A stretch of 64,000 nucleotides of DNA from Myxococcales bacterium (GTDB lineage: Bacteria; Myxococcota_A; Bradymonadia; Bradymonadales; GCA-2716585), in NCBI GenBank assembly GCA_002716585.1, contig PBBL01000085.1, positions 1 to 64,000 of the forward strand. Reading direction: 5' to 3'. Shown piece by piece: positions 1 through 7,892 of this stretch. A program made the translations under genes and the position numbers. Under the pieces are notes generated by a model, which saw only the letters and a list, made by a program, of their open reading frames with translations, was not told where the DNA came from and did not search any database. The number at the start of each line of letters is the position of its first letter. Within the stretch, counting starts at the first letter, position 1.

Positions 1-103
1 CAACCGGAGAGGTTGTCAGAAAGATCCCCCTCGCCGCGTCCGATAGAGCATCATGTCGGGGCGGACCCCTCGCCGCCTCGACCCACCACGAAGGAGCATC
101 ACC

Positions 104-658
104 ATGATCCGGGCTCTCCTGCTCGCCCACCTCCTGACCGTCGCCAGCGCCCCCGCGCAGGCCGAGCCGATCGACCTCCCCGGGGCGCCGCCCGCGCTCT
201 CGCCCGCCCCCGGCTGGGACGACCCCGACCTTACGCGCGCCCGCGAGCAGTTCGAGGCGAAGCGCTGGTCCCAGGCCGCCCGGCTCCTCGATCGGGCCAT
301 GGCGCGGATCCGCCGCCAGGTGACGCGCGACGTCCAACGCGCCGATCGCCTCCAGGTCGGCCCGAAGCAGGGCCCCGGGCCGCTCAAGGGCCTCAGCCAG
401 CGCTACCTCCAGGGGAGCCGCCCGCTGCTGATCGTGCACGCCGATCGGTTCTACTTCACCGCCGAGCTGCTGCGCATGAAGGGCTGGGCCGCCGCCATGT
501 CGGGGGATCACCCGTCCGCCGCCCTCGCCTGGCTTCAGCTCATCCGCAGCGGTCAGGCCACCGACGCCGACCTCGCCCAGGCCCGCGAAGTCGCCCGGGT
601 GAGCCGCCACCCGGCGCTCGACCGGGCGCTCCAGGCGCTCGACGCCCCCGCGCGGTGA
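104..658 (+). CDS. Small secreted protein of unknown function
   Basis: This is a 184-residue protein whose family I do not recognise. The ATG at 104 is preceded by AAGGAG at 91-96. The first 20 residues (MIRALLLAHLLTVASAPAQA) look like a cleavable Sec signal peptide, so the product is probably periplasmic. An in-frame ATG at 53 would put 17 Arg/Pro-rich residues before the signal peptide and lacks a good ribosome site. The mature part is helical, with Ala/Leu/Arg-rich segments (REQFEAKRWSQAARLL; HPSAALAWLQLI) that resemble TPR-type helix pairs, but no repeat is clear. The next gene is convergent, 46 bp away. Confidence 0.65.
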   Translation: MIRALLLAHLLTVASAPAQAEPIDLPGAPPALSPAPGWDDPDLTRAREQFEAKRWSQAARLLDRAMARIRRQVTRDVQRADRLQVGPKQGPGPLKGLSQRYLQGSRPLLIVHADRFYFTAELLRMKGWAAAMSGDHPSAALAWLQLIRSGQATDADLAQAREVARVSRHPALDRALQALDAPAR

Positions 659-704
659 GGCGTGTCGCAGGCGCGCCCCTGCGCTTGCGGAGGCCCCGAT
701 CGCC

Positions 705-1043
705 CTACCAGTCGCGCGGGGCGATCAGCTCCTCGATGTCGGCGTGGAAGCCGTAGGCGTCGGCGATGAAGCCAAAGTCCTCGGCGATGATCTCCCGCGC
801 GGCGGTCTCGATCTCGCTGCCCACCTCGGCGAACTCCTCGTTGAGCGCGTTGAACGCCTCGGTCGCCTCGTGGGTGAGGACGTAGAGCGCCGCGAGATCG
901 GCGGGGCGCTTCGCCTCAATCCGCTCGCAGAGGGCGACGAGGATCGCCCTGCCCTGGTCGACCAGGTCGTTCGGGAAGTAGCTGTCTGCGTACATCCCCG
1001 CCAGGAAGGGGTGTTTCGCGAGCGTTGGGTTCTGTATGGCCAT
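705..1043 (-). CDS. DUF5713 family protein
   Basis: This 112-residue protein shows the conserved N-terminal pattern I associate with DUF5713: HPFLAGMYADSYFPNDLVDQGRAILVALCERIE at about residues 11-43, then an acidic helical C-terminal half. The family has no established biochemical role and is usually a stand-alone cytoplasmic protein of about 110 residues, matching the length here. There is no signal peptide or membrane segment. It diverges from the HEAT-repeat gene across about 175 bp that should hold both promoters, though I could not pick out clear boxes there. The family call is from memory of the motif. Confidence 0.75.
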   Translation of the reverse strand: MAIQNPTLAKHPFLAGMYADSYFPNDLVDQGRAILVALCERIEAKRPADLAALYVLTHEATEAFNALNEEFAEVGSEIETAAREIIAEDFGFIADAYGFHADIEELIAPRDW

Positions 1044-1218
1044 GCCGTCACCTCATGTGAGCGCCCATCTTATCCGCTGCACTTCGCCCATGTCCACGCC
1101 GACCATCCACACAGACCTTTCCGACGCCGCCCGGTTCTGGTAACCAGTCCAGGCATGAGATGGGGCGGACGTCTGTTCTCCAACGTCCGATCACGGAGAC
1201 GACGCACGAGGGGGCGAG

Positions 1219-3000
1219 TTGGAGGGAGTGGGGCTCATCCTGGTTGGCGCGACGCTGCTGCTGATCCTGATGCTGACGACCTTGCTGGGTCGGGGCGATG
1301 GCGGCGGCGGGGTCCGAGACGACGAGGAGGATCCCGAGGAGGACCGCCCCGTCGGGCTCGAAGCGCGCGTGGAGCGGTTCATCGGGCTGCTCAACTACGG
1401 CGACGAGCAGACCGCCACCGAGGCGATGCGCCACCTCCTGTCGATGGGTCCGGGGATCCTCCCGATCCTGTTCGCCCACCTGTCGCGGCTGGAGCAACAC
1501 CCGGGGGGGCTGGCGCCGCGCTGTCAGCTCATGATGGAGCAGGTGCTGGTCGACTTCGGGCTCCAGACCTACCTCCAGTGCGGGGACGCGATCCGCGCCG
1601 TCCACCGCGCCAGCCCGGTCTACCCGGCGGTGCAGCGGGTGCTCGTCGGCATCGGCCCGAACCTGCTGATCGAGCTGATGCGCGGCCCCACCCTCGACCC
1701 CCTCGTCGGGATGGCGCCCCTCTTCTACCGCCTCGCCGAGCGGATCGAGCACCCGCTCGGCGAGCTGCTCGACAACCGCCCGGAGGCGATCCCGCCGGAG
1801 CTGCTTCAAGCGGCGCTGCCGGTCTTCCAGTCCACCCCGGAGCTGCTGGAGGCGCTCTACACGACGTCCGGCCCCGAGGCCAGGCAGCGCCTGATGGAGG
1901 TGCTCGCCCCGTGGGCCCCGCAGGCGTTCACGCGCCACCGGCGCGAGGCGATGGAGCGCCCCGACACCGCCGAGGCGTTCGCGGTGATGGCCTGCGCCGA
2001 GGAGCTGCTCCTGCCCGACGCCGACCCGCTCGCGGTGAGCGCCCGCGTCGCGCGCGCGCTCCGAGGCAACGAGGCGCAGCGCGAGCTGGCGCTCCTGAGG
2101 GCCGCGACCCTGCCCACCCCGACGCTCCTCCAGGTGCTGGAGGAGGCGCCCGACGCGCTGGAGCCGAAGCTGCTGACGACGCTCCAGGAGCTGCTCGACC
2201 CCAGGGGCGCCCCCCGCGAGCAGGTCGAGCGGGCGCTGAAGTGCGTGGGGGAGGAGCCGGAGGCGGCGCGGTGGTCGCAGTGGGTGGGCCTGATCGGGCT
2301 GGGGGCGCGGTTGGACGATCCGCGCGCCGAGGCGAGGCTGCTTCAGGTGGCCGAGGAGCTGTCGCACCCGCTGGGCGGGCTGGCGCTGACGATCCTGGCG
2401 GCGCGCCCGCCCGAGGGGCTGGAGGACACGCTGGCGAGGCGGGTGCGGCTGGCGCGGGTGACGGCGCAGGAGCGGTTTCAGCTGAGGATGGTGGCGCAGA
2501 GGGCGCCGGAGCACTTCGAGGCGATCCTGCTGAGGTTGCTGCGGGCGGACTCGGCGCGGGTCGTGTCGCTGGCGGCGCTGCTGCTGGCGCCGAACCAGCC
2601 GCCGGTGGTCAAGCTCTTGAAGGCGCTGGGGCGCCACCGGGGGGCGCCGCACGAGGCGCGGGTCGCCCCGCTGCTGTGGAGCCGCTGGCCCGCGTGCCGG
2701 GTGGCGGGGGTGGGGGCGCTCAAGTCGGACGACCGGGAGGTGCGCGAGGCGGCGGTGGCGGTGCTGGGGTCGCTCGGGTCGGAGGAGGAGGTCCCGGCGC
2801 TGCTCGGGGGGCTGGGGCCGGAGTCGGAGTCGGTCGAGGCGCGCTTGAACGCGGTCGAGCTGCTGGGTCCGGCGGGCGCGGAGCGGTTGGCGGAATGTAT
2901 GGAGCGCGATCCGGAGTTTGCCAAGAGCTTCGCCCTTGGGAGGCGGCTGCAACTCTTGCGGCTGCTCGCCCGCCGCCAGGGCGACGCGCCGAACGATTGA
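1219..3000 (+). CDS. Membrane-anchored HEAT-repeat protein
   Basis: This 593-residue protein has one N-terminal membrane segment (about residues 5-24, GLILVGATLLLILMLTTLLG), a short Gly/Asp/Glu linker, then a long all-helical region. That region contains many 30-40-residue Leu/Ala/Glu-rich helix pairs typical of HEAT/armadillo solenoids, for example VREAAVAVLGSLGSEEEVPALL near the C-terminus. Such solenoids are protein-interaction scaffolds, and no catalytic motif is visible. The TTG at 1219 is chosen because GAGGGGG lies just upstream. A GTG at 1228 is the alternative and would shorten the protein by three residues. The next gene starts 30 bp downstream on the same strand, so co-transcription is likely. 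Confidence 0.75.
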   Translation: MEGVGLILVGATLLLILMLTTLLGRGDGGGGVRDDEEDPEEDRPVGLEARVERFIGLLNYGDEQTATEAMRHLLSMGPGILPILFAHLSRLEQHPGGLAPRCQLMMEQVLVDFGLQTYLQCGDAIRAVHRASPVYPAVQRVLVGIGPNLLIELMRGPTLDPLVGMAPLFYRLAERIEHPLGELLDNRPEAIPPELLQAALPVFQSTPELLEALYTTSGPEARQRLMEVLAPWAPQAFTRHRREAMERPDTAEAFAVMACAEELLLPDADPLAVSARVARALRGNEAQRELALLRAATLPTPTLLQVLEEAPDALEPKLLTTLQELLDPRGAPREQVERALKCVGEEPEAARWSQWVGLIGLGARLDDPRAEARLLQVAEELSHPLGGLALTILAARPPEGLEDTLARRVRLARVTAQERFQLRMVAQRAPEHFEAILLRLLRADSARVVSLAALLLAPNQPPVVKLLKALGRHRGAPHEARVAPLLWSRWPACRVAGVGALKSDDREVREAAVAVLGSLGSEEEVPALLGGLGPESESVEARLNAVELLGPAGAERLAECMERDPEFAKSFALGRRLQLLRLLARRQGDAPND

Positions 3001-3029
3001 ACCGTGTGCTCCACCCCCTGTGTTGACGT

Positions 3030-4211
3030 ATGCCACGCGCCCGACGCCCCATAGCCGCCCTGGCCTGCCTGACGCTGCTCGGCGGCGCCCTCCCCGCGCA
3101 CGCGGACCCGGTCGAGGGGCTCGGGCGCGTGCGGCTGGAGCGGGTGGACGGCGAGGCGCCCCAGCCGATGATGCTCCACGACAGGCACCACACGGCGATC
3201 TCGAAGCTGCCGGGGCCGACGCGGGGTCAGATCCGCTGGGTGGCGGATCTGGACGGGGCGGTCGTTGGATCGGGGGCGGTGGACGCAGCGGGGCGCTCCT
3301 ACTGGGCGACCCTCGGGGTGGGTCAGATCCACGTGCTGGACCCGGACGGGCTCACCGTGAACACGCTCTTGATGGGCGACGGCACCCACTCCAGCCCGGC
3401 GCTCGGGCGCGACGGGAGCGTCTACATCAGCACCCTCGGCGGCGACCTGATCGCCTTTGAGCCCGACGGGCGCGAGCGGTGGCGGCACAAGGCGGGTCGG
3501 GAGATCCTGTCGAGCCCGCTGGTGGACGAGCCGTCGGGGCGGGTCATCTTCAGCGCCGAGGACCGCACCCTCGGCCTCGACCTCCGCACCGGGCGGCTCG
3601 TCTTCGAGTACGACGCGCGCAACGGCCGCAACAACTCCAGCCCCACCCTCGGCCCGGACGGGCTGATACGGATCACGAACTGGGGCGGGTTCGCGGCGGC
3701 GATCGCGGGCAGCGGCGATCAGGTCTGGAAGACCCCGATCGGGCAGCACGGCTTCTGGGCGAGCCCGACGCTGGGGGCGTTCGGCACGCTCTACACCGCC
3801 GGAAGGGACGGGACGATCGTGGCGCTGTCGCCCCAGGGGCGGATCCTCTGGCACGCCCAGGCGCCGGGCAACGTCTCCACCTTCCTGGGGCTGACGACCT
3901 ACGGGCACCTGATCGTGCCGGTGGCCGGGCACGGCGTCGTGACCGTCTCGCCGGGCGGGGTGATCAGCTGGCAGCTCCTGCTGCCAGGGCGCCGACTCAG
4001 CTCGACCCTCTCGGTCACCCGCGACGATACCCTCTACTTCAGCACCTACGACGGGATCATCGGGGCGGCGCGGATCGGCGAGGAGGAGCTGCTGTGGAGC
4101 GTCGGGACGGGGGAGCAGATGAACTCCGGGCCGATCATCGCGCCGCCGACGCGCGGGGTCGCGCGCCTGTACGTGGGGTCGCGGAGCGGGCGCGTGTACT
4201 GCGTGGAGTAG
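3030..4211 (+). CDS. Secreted PQQ-type beta-propeller protein
   Basis: This 393-residue protein has a Sec signal peptide (MPRARRPIAALACLTLLGGALPAHA, residues 1-25). It is followed by repeated blades of the form 'SSPALGRDGSVYISTLGGDLIAFEPDGRERW', 'SSPTLGPDGLIRITNWGG' and 'SGPIIAPPTRGVARLYVGSRSGRVYCVE'. These are PQQ-like/YVTN-type beta-propeller repeats, about seven or eight blades. The best-known relative is the BamB fold, but BamB itself is a lipoprotein and this protein has no lipobox. Tryptophan-docking residues recur, but a PQQ enzyme site is not evident, so a binding or scaffold role in the periplasm is more likely than dehydrogenase activity. It probably shares a transcript with the HEAT-repeat gene. 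Confidence 0.8.
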   Translation: MPRARRPIAALACLTLLGGALPAHADPVEGLGRVRLERVDGEAPQPMMLHDRHHTAISKLPGPTRGQIRWVADLDGAVVGSGAVDAAGRSYWATLGVGQIHVLDPDGLTVNTLLMGDGTHSSPALGRDGSVYISTLGGDLIAFEPDGRERWRHKAGREILSSPLVDEPSGRVIFSAEDRTLGLDLRTGRLVFEYDARNGRNNSSPTLGPDGLIRITNWGGFAAAIAGSGDQVWKTPIGQHGFWASPTLGAFGTLYTAGRDGTIVALSPQGRILWHAQAPGNVSTFLGLTTYGHLIVPVAGHGVVTVSPGGVISWQLLLPGRRLSSTLSVTRDDTLYFSTYDGIIGAARIGEEELLWSVGTGEQMNSGPIIAPPTRGVARLYVGSRSGRVYCVE

Positions 4212-4242
4212 CGGGCCTCGCGGGCCTCAGCGCGTCGAAGAG

Positions 4243-5151
4243 TCAGTTCTTGAAGCCGCCGCGGTGCATGATCGCGAGCAGATCCATGGTGATCCCGATG
4301 CTCCAGTGGAGGAGCCCGCCGTAGAGCCAGCTCTTGCTCTTGAGGGCGAGGTAGCCGAGGGCGAGCCCGGCGATGATGGCGCCGAAGGTCTCGGGGGCGG
4401 GCTTGCCGAAGTGGATCATGCAATAGGGGATCGACATGATCAGGAGGCTGTAGTAGCCGAAGCGCTTGAAGAGGGCGAAGATGACGAAGCCGCGGAAGAA
4501 GGCTTCGAGGGCGATGAACTGGACGCCGTAGAGGAGCTGGTAGAGGACGAAGTGGTCCCAGCCGAGGATCGCCTGCTTGTAGAAGGGGTACTTGCCCTGA
4601 AAGCTCGCGGTGAGGCTGACCGCGTAGACGACCGGGAACATGACGGCGTACAACAGGAGGTAGATGCGCGCGTGCTCGGTCTCGCCGCGGATCCGGTAGC
4701 CGTACTCGCGGACGCTGTCCTTGAGGATGAACCAGATGAACAGGCAGGGCAGCAGCATGCGGCACAGGATGCTCATCACGGCCCACCAGGCGTAGGGGAG
4801 CAGGCCGTAGTAGGGGTGATCGCGGCTCATGGCGATCAGCTCGGCGGTCTCGTGCCACAGCTCGCGCCGAAAGAAGCCCGGTCGGCAGTAGTAGTAGAAC
4901 ACCCCCAGCAGGACCGTCGTGAAGATGAAGACGGAGACATCCTCCCAGGTCCACTTCGGGCCGTTGTTGTTGTGGGCGAGGTCGTCGCGCAGCTCGGTGA
5001 AGAAGGCGACGAAGGGTCGGGCGACGCGCGCCGCGACCCCGCCCCGGGTTGGCTCGGGCGCCGCCGGGAGCGGCGCGGGCTCGAACGGGGGTGGATCACG
5101 CCGGGGGGGCTCGGCGGGGGGTTGTGCAGGGGGCTGTGTCGGATCATCCAT
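4243..5151 (-). CDS. CPBP-type (CAAX protease-like) membrane protein
   Basis: This 302-residue protein has a Pro-rich cytoplasmic N-terminus (residues 1-45) followed by about seven or eight hydrophobic segments. The CPBP/Abi family signature is recognisable: LEAFFRGFVIFALFKRFG (motif 1), YCMIHFGKPAPETFGAIIAGLALGYLAL (motif 2 His) and LLHWSIGITMD (motif 3 His). The first Glu of the usual EExxxR motif is Leu here. That is common in the subfamily with LE/WE-F-F-F-R-G, so I do not read it as a dead enzyme without a comparison. Family members act as intramembrane proteases or as maturation and immunity proteins. The start at 5151 is the only ATG near the Pro-rich region, and its ribosome site is weak. 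It diverges from the solute-binding lipoprotein gene. Confidence 0.8.
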   Translation of the reverse strand: MDDPTQPPAQPPAEPPRRDPPPFEPAPLPAAPEPTRGGVAARVARPFVAFFTELRDDLAHNNNGPKWTWEDVSVFIFTTVLLGVFYYYCRPGFFRRELWHETAELIAMSRDHPYYGLLPYAWWAVMSILCRMLLPCLFIWFILKDSVREYGYRIRGETEHARIYLLLYAVMFPVVYAVSLTASFQGKYPFYKQAILGWDHFVLYQLLYGVQFIALEAFFRGFVIFALFKRFGYYSLLIMSIPYCMIHFGKPAPETFGAIIAGLALGYLALKSKSWLYGGLLHWSIGITMDLLAIMHRGGFKN

Positions 5152-5212
5152 GTGGAGGTCCAGGCGCTTCAGGTTGGGTCTCAGCGGGCTGAGACAGGTA
5201 GTGGGGGACACT

Positions 5213-6640
5213 ATGCCGAACCTCTCCGAGGATGCAAATGACTCCGGGTCGAGGCGAGCGTGGGCGCTGCTGCTGACGGCGGCGCTGCTGCTGACGGCGG
5301 CGCTGCTGTTGGCGGGGTGCCGGTCGGGGGGCGAGGAGCCGACGCGGGCGCCTGCGGTCGAGGTGGACGCGGCGCCCGCAGAGGAGGCGGCGGAGCCCGC
5401 CCCGAGCGGCCCGCCGGTGCGGGTGGGGCACCTGATGCGCCCGGAGCAGGCGAGGTCGGTGATGACGCTGGCGGCGGGGGCGCCCGCGGCGGTGGAGTTG
5501 GCGCCGCTGGAGGTCACCGATCTGGACGGGCTGTTGAGGTTGCTGGAGACGGACGGGGCGCCGGACGTGGTCCAGGTGGACCTGACCTGGGTGCTGGAGT
5601 TGGCGAGCGCGGGTCGGATCGTGGAGGTGAGCGACGCGGCGGAGCTGGCGGCGCACGTGAGGCCGCTGGGGGGGCTCGTGGCGTGGCGCGGGGAGGTGTG
5701 GGCGCACCCGGATCGGGCGTGGTGCCAGGTGGTGTTCGCGCACCGGGGGTTGATGGAGGAGGCGGGGCTGACGCGGGTGCCGTCGGACTGGGACGGGCTG
5801 CTGCGGGCGGCGCGGCGGCTCACGGTGGATCGGAGCGGGCGGCACAGCCTGCACCCGGAGTTTGATCGAAGCGCGGTGGCGCGGCACGGGCTGTTCATGC
5901 GCAGCGATCTGGAGAGCGCCTGGGGGTTGATCCGGTCGATGGGCGGGGGGACGGTGAACGTGGACACGCGGGAGGCGCTGATCGACGAGGCGGGCGGGGT
6001 GAAGGCGGCGCGGTGGCTGCAAGGGCTTCGGGGTCGGCACGGGGTGACGCCGGGCTGGCTGGACGCTCCAGTGGAGGCGTCGGAGGCGATGGAGATCGTG
6101 ACGACCGGGCAGGTGGCGATGTGGGTGGGCAGCTCGGCGTGGATCGAGGAGTTGGAGGGCGAGGGTCGGATCCGGGACCCGGAGGCGCTCTGGATCGGGG
6201 CGCTGCCGGTCGGCGAGGACGGGCGCGGCGGGTGCCCGGCGGCGGGGATGGGCTACGTGGTCACGGCGCGAACAGGAGAGGTTGAACAGGTTGAACAGGC
6301 GCGGCGGGTGGCGAGCTGGTTGGCGAGCGAACCTGTTCAGCTGCACCTGGGTCGTCGCCACCGGGTGATCCCGTCGCGCCTGGGCGCGCGCGCGAGGCTG
6401 GCGAGGGTGTCCAGGGGGTCGGGGGTTGAACAGGGGGTTGATCCGTGGGTGGCGGCGGGCCTCTGGAGCACAGGGCAAGCGCGCGACCGGGCGGTGTTCC
6501 CGGGGATGGCGAGGTTGGGGGAGTCCATCAACCCGCTGCTGGTCGCGATCGCGCGGGGGGAGCGGGAGCCGAGCGAGGCGCTGCGGCGGGTCGCGGCGGA
6601 CTGGCGGGTGCTGATGGTGGAGACGATCGGGGCGGAGTGA
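5213..6640 (+). CDS. Family 1 extracellular solute-binding lipoprotein
   Basis: This 475-residue protein has a lipoprotein signal ending in LLLAGC (lipidated Cys36). It then has an Ala/Pro/Glu-rich linker and a type 2 periplasmic-binding fold, with features of ABC sugar-binding proteins: DVVQVDLTWVLELASAGRIVEVSD, PDRAWCQVVFAHRGLMEEAGLTRVPSDWDGLLRAARRLT and GQVAMWVGSSAWIEEL. It would capture a sugar-like substrate at the outer face of the inner membrane. No permease or ATPase gene is adjacent, so the partner transporter must lie elsewhere or the protein has another role. The signal-peptide DNA contains a tandem duplication of an LLLTAA block. The last third is dense in TTGAACAGG/CCTGTTCAA words that continue into the downstream gap. 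Confidence 0.82.
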   Translation: MPNLSEDANDSGSRRAWALLLTAALLLTAALLLAGCRSGGEEPTRAPAVEVDAAPAEEAAEPAPSGPPVRVGHLMRPEQARSVMTLAAGAPAAVELAPLEVTDLDGLLRLLETDGAPDVVQVDLTWVLELASAGRIVEVSDAAELAAHVRPLGGLVAWRGEVWAHPDRAWCQVVFAHRGLMEEAGLTRVPSDWDGLLRAARRLTVDRSGRHSLHPEFDRSAVARHGLFMRSDLESAWGLIRSMGGGTVNVDTREALIDEAGGVKAARWLQGLRGRHGVTPGWLDAPVEASEAMEIVTTGQVAMWVGSSAWIEELEGEGRIRDPEALWIGALPVGEDGRGGCPAAGMGYVVTARTGEVEQVEQARRVASWLASEPVQLHLGRRHRVIPSRLGARARLARVSRGSGVEQGVDPWVAAGLWSTGQARDRAVFPGMARLGESINPLLVAIARGEREPSEALRRVAADWRVLMVETIGAE

Positions 6641-6668
6641 GGGGGCTGTTCAGGGGGAGCGAGGGGGG

Positions 6669-6721
6669 CCTGTTCAAGGAGGAACCGCCTGCGTCACGGC
6701 CTCCACCTTTGAACAGGTTTT
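6669..6721 (+). terminator. Hairpin plus T-run after the solute-binding gene
   Basis: CCTGTTCAA at 6669-6677 pairs perfectly with TTGAACAGG at 6709-6717, and AGG/CCT pairs can extend the stem inward. Four T residues follow at 6718-6721. This fits an intrinsic terminator 28 bp after the stop codon of the lipoprotein gene. A second, imperfect inverted repeat (TTTTGGACAGG at 6718-6728 against CCTATCCAAAA at 6742-6752) starts in its T-run. Confidence 0.55.
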
Positions 6722-6984
6722 GGACAGGGCACCTTGAAAAGCCTATCCAAAAGCGGTGCAGCGGTGACCAGGGAGGCCTCTGAACAGCTCTGCGAGACCC
6801 GACAGCGACCCAAACCTGCTCAAAGGTCAAGAGCTGGCGCGGGTGTTTCGGGATGGAAACAATGCGTCCACAAAAATAACACAGCGGCGTTAACACTTCC
6901 CATCAACCCCGATGAATACGACCTCCAACCTATCCAAACTCCTCTACCAGCGGGGGTCGCCGGGGAGAAAAGGACAGAAAGGCC

Positions 6985-7013
6985 TTGAAACCTGTCCACA
7001 ACCTGTTCATACT
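6985..7013 (+). promoter_or_regulatory. Possible sigma-70 promoter of the sigma-factor gene
   Basis: TTGAAA (6985-6990) and CATACT (7008-7013) are separated by 17 bp. This is a moderate match to the housekeeping consensus about 55 bp upstream of the chosen ATG at 7067. The spacer contains CCTGTCCACA and CCTGTTCA words, so an activator or repressor could overlap the promoter. This is inference from spacing and sequence only. Confidence 0.4.
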
Positions 7014-7066
7014 TGTTCGTGGATGCAGTAGCAACTGTGGCACCGCCCTCACGGAGTGATTCAGGC

Positions 7067-7648
7067 ATGAACGAACAGGCGATGATTCAAGGACTCAGGC
7101 GTCATGACCCGGAAGCGATGAACGCCTTCTACAGCGCGTATTACAACCGGATCTTCTCCGTCGCCCGCAGCATCGTCCGCGATGAATGGGACGCCGAGGA
7201 GGTGACGCAGGATGTGTTCTGGACGGTCTACCGCAAGATCGACCTGTTCCATGACAACAAGAGCCTCTGGAACTGGGTGTACCGCATCTCGGCCAACGCC
7301 GCGAAGATGAAGGTCCGCAAGTACAAGCGCTACCCCATCCCCCTCGAAGATCAGGATTTGCAGAGCCTGTCCAACAAGGGGAGCGGCGCCAACAGCCCCA
7401 ACGGCACCCTGCCGGACCAGCACATGGCCTACAAGGAGATCGTCGGCCAGGTCAACGAGTTCCTCGACCAGAGCGACGACCTCAACCGCAAGGTCTACAT
7501 GTACATGGACGTCCTCGGGATGCCGAAGGAGGTCGCCGCCGAGAAGCTCAACCTGACCGTCTCGGCGCTCAAGTCCCGACTGCACCGCATCCGCTACGCG
7601 CTCCGCGCGGAGCTTGGCGCCGCCACCGGCGTCGTCGCCTCCGTCTGA
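7067..7648 (+). CDS. ECF-type RNA polymerase sigma factor
   Basis: This 193-residue protein contains sigma region 2 (about residues 15-80: AFYSAYYNRIFSVARSIVRDEWDAEEVTQDVFWTVYRKI, with the core-binding DAEEVTQDVF). It also contains region 4 (about 120-180: DLNRKVYMYMDVLGMPKEVAAEKLNLTVSALKSRLHRIRYALR), and lacks regions 1 and 3. That is the layout of group 4 (ECF) sigma factors. The ATG at 7067 is preferred because GGAG lies 10 bp upstream; an in-frame ATG at 7013 would add 18 unconserved residues. No anti-sigma gene is adjacent. The next gene on the same strand is a B12-type photoreceptor regulator, reminiscent of known pairings of ECF factors with LitR/CarH proteins, but a functional link is only inferred. 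Confidence 0.85.
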   Translation: MNEQAMIQGLRRHDPEAMNAFYSAYYNRIFSVARSIVRDEWDAEEVTQDVFWTVYRKIDLFHDNKSLWNWVYRISANAAKMKVRKYKRYPIPLEDQDLQSLSNKGSGANSPNGTLPDQHMAYKEIVGQVNEFLDQSDDLNRKVYMYMDVLGMPKEVAAEKLNLTVSALKSRLHRIRYALRAELGAATGVVASV

Positions 7649-7705
7649 GACAGGCGCCCCGCTGGGAGCGCCCCCCCGTCGCCACCCAGCCCACAGCCTA
7701 CGACC

Positions 7706-7724
7706 CGCGTGTTGAGAACACGCG
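7706..7724. promoter_or_regulatory. 19-bp palindrome, candidate operator
   Basis: CGCGTGTTGAGAACACGCG is a perfect inverted repeat with 8-bp arms around GAG. It lies 58 bp after the sigma-factor stop and about 170 bp before the MerR/B12 regulator. Further AACACGC (7754-7760) and GCGTGTT (7847-7853) half-sites occur in the same gap. With no T-run after it, an operator is more likely than a terminator. Confidence 0.5.
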
Positions 7725-7769
7725 CCGCCCCGCACGGCCCCGGAAGTTGTTTGAACACGCTTCCTGGCC

Positions 7770-7797
7770 CAGGTCACCCGATCGCCCGCGTGACCTG
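7770..7797. promoter_or_regulatory. 28-bp inverted repeat upstream of the B12 regulator
   Basis: CAGGTCAC (7770-7777) and GTGACCTG (7790-7797) form perfect 8-bp arms separated by 12 bp that contain CGATCG. No T-run follows. It lies about 95 bp before the GTG start of the regulator, a typical place for an autoregulatory operator. Confidence 0.45.
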
Positions 7798-7892
7798 CTA
7801 TCGAAACGCCGTCGTTGGAGACAACGCGGTCCTGGATGGACGTCTGGCGTGTTGCATAGCTCACGGCCAGACCGACCGATGAAGATGTCCCC

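Larger units (their letters stand above)
6641..7066. other. 426-bp gene-free region rich in repeated short motifs
   Basis: No gene is supported here. The region is markedly more AT-rich than its surroundings, especially 6855-6935. It holds a terminator-like hairpin, repeated CCTGTTCA/TGAACAG words, and several CCTATCCAAA, GTCCACAAA and CCTGTCCACA words that resemble degenerate DnaA boxes. It also holds a possible promoter for the downstream sigma factor. No ORF with a ribosome site and high-GC codon use is visible in it. Confidence 0.6.

Noticed and set aside
4243-5151. The CPBP protein as a catalytically dead variant because the first Glu of EExxxR is Leu
   Set aside because: A subgroup with (W/L)E-F/A-F-F-R-G at this place is common as far as I recall, so one substitution does not support loss of function.
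6270-6299. A LexA/SOS box of the GAAC-N7-GAAC type
   Set aside because: The two GAAC words here are 5 bp apart rather than 7, lie inside a coding region as a VEQ-VEQ repeat, and no SOS gene follows.
6641-7066. A chromosomal replication origin
   Set aside because: There are DnaA-box-like words and an AT-richer patch. But none is a perfect TTATCCACA, and no dnaA, dnaN, gyr or parAB genes are nearby. dnaB being 9 kb away is not evidence of an origin.
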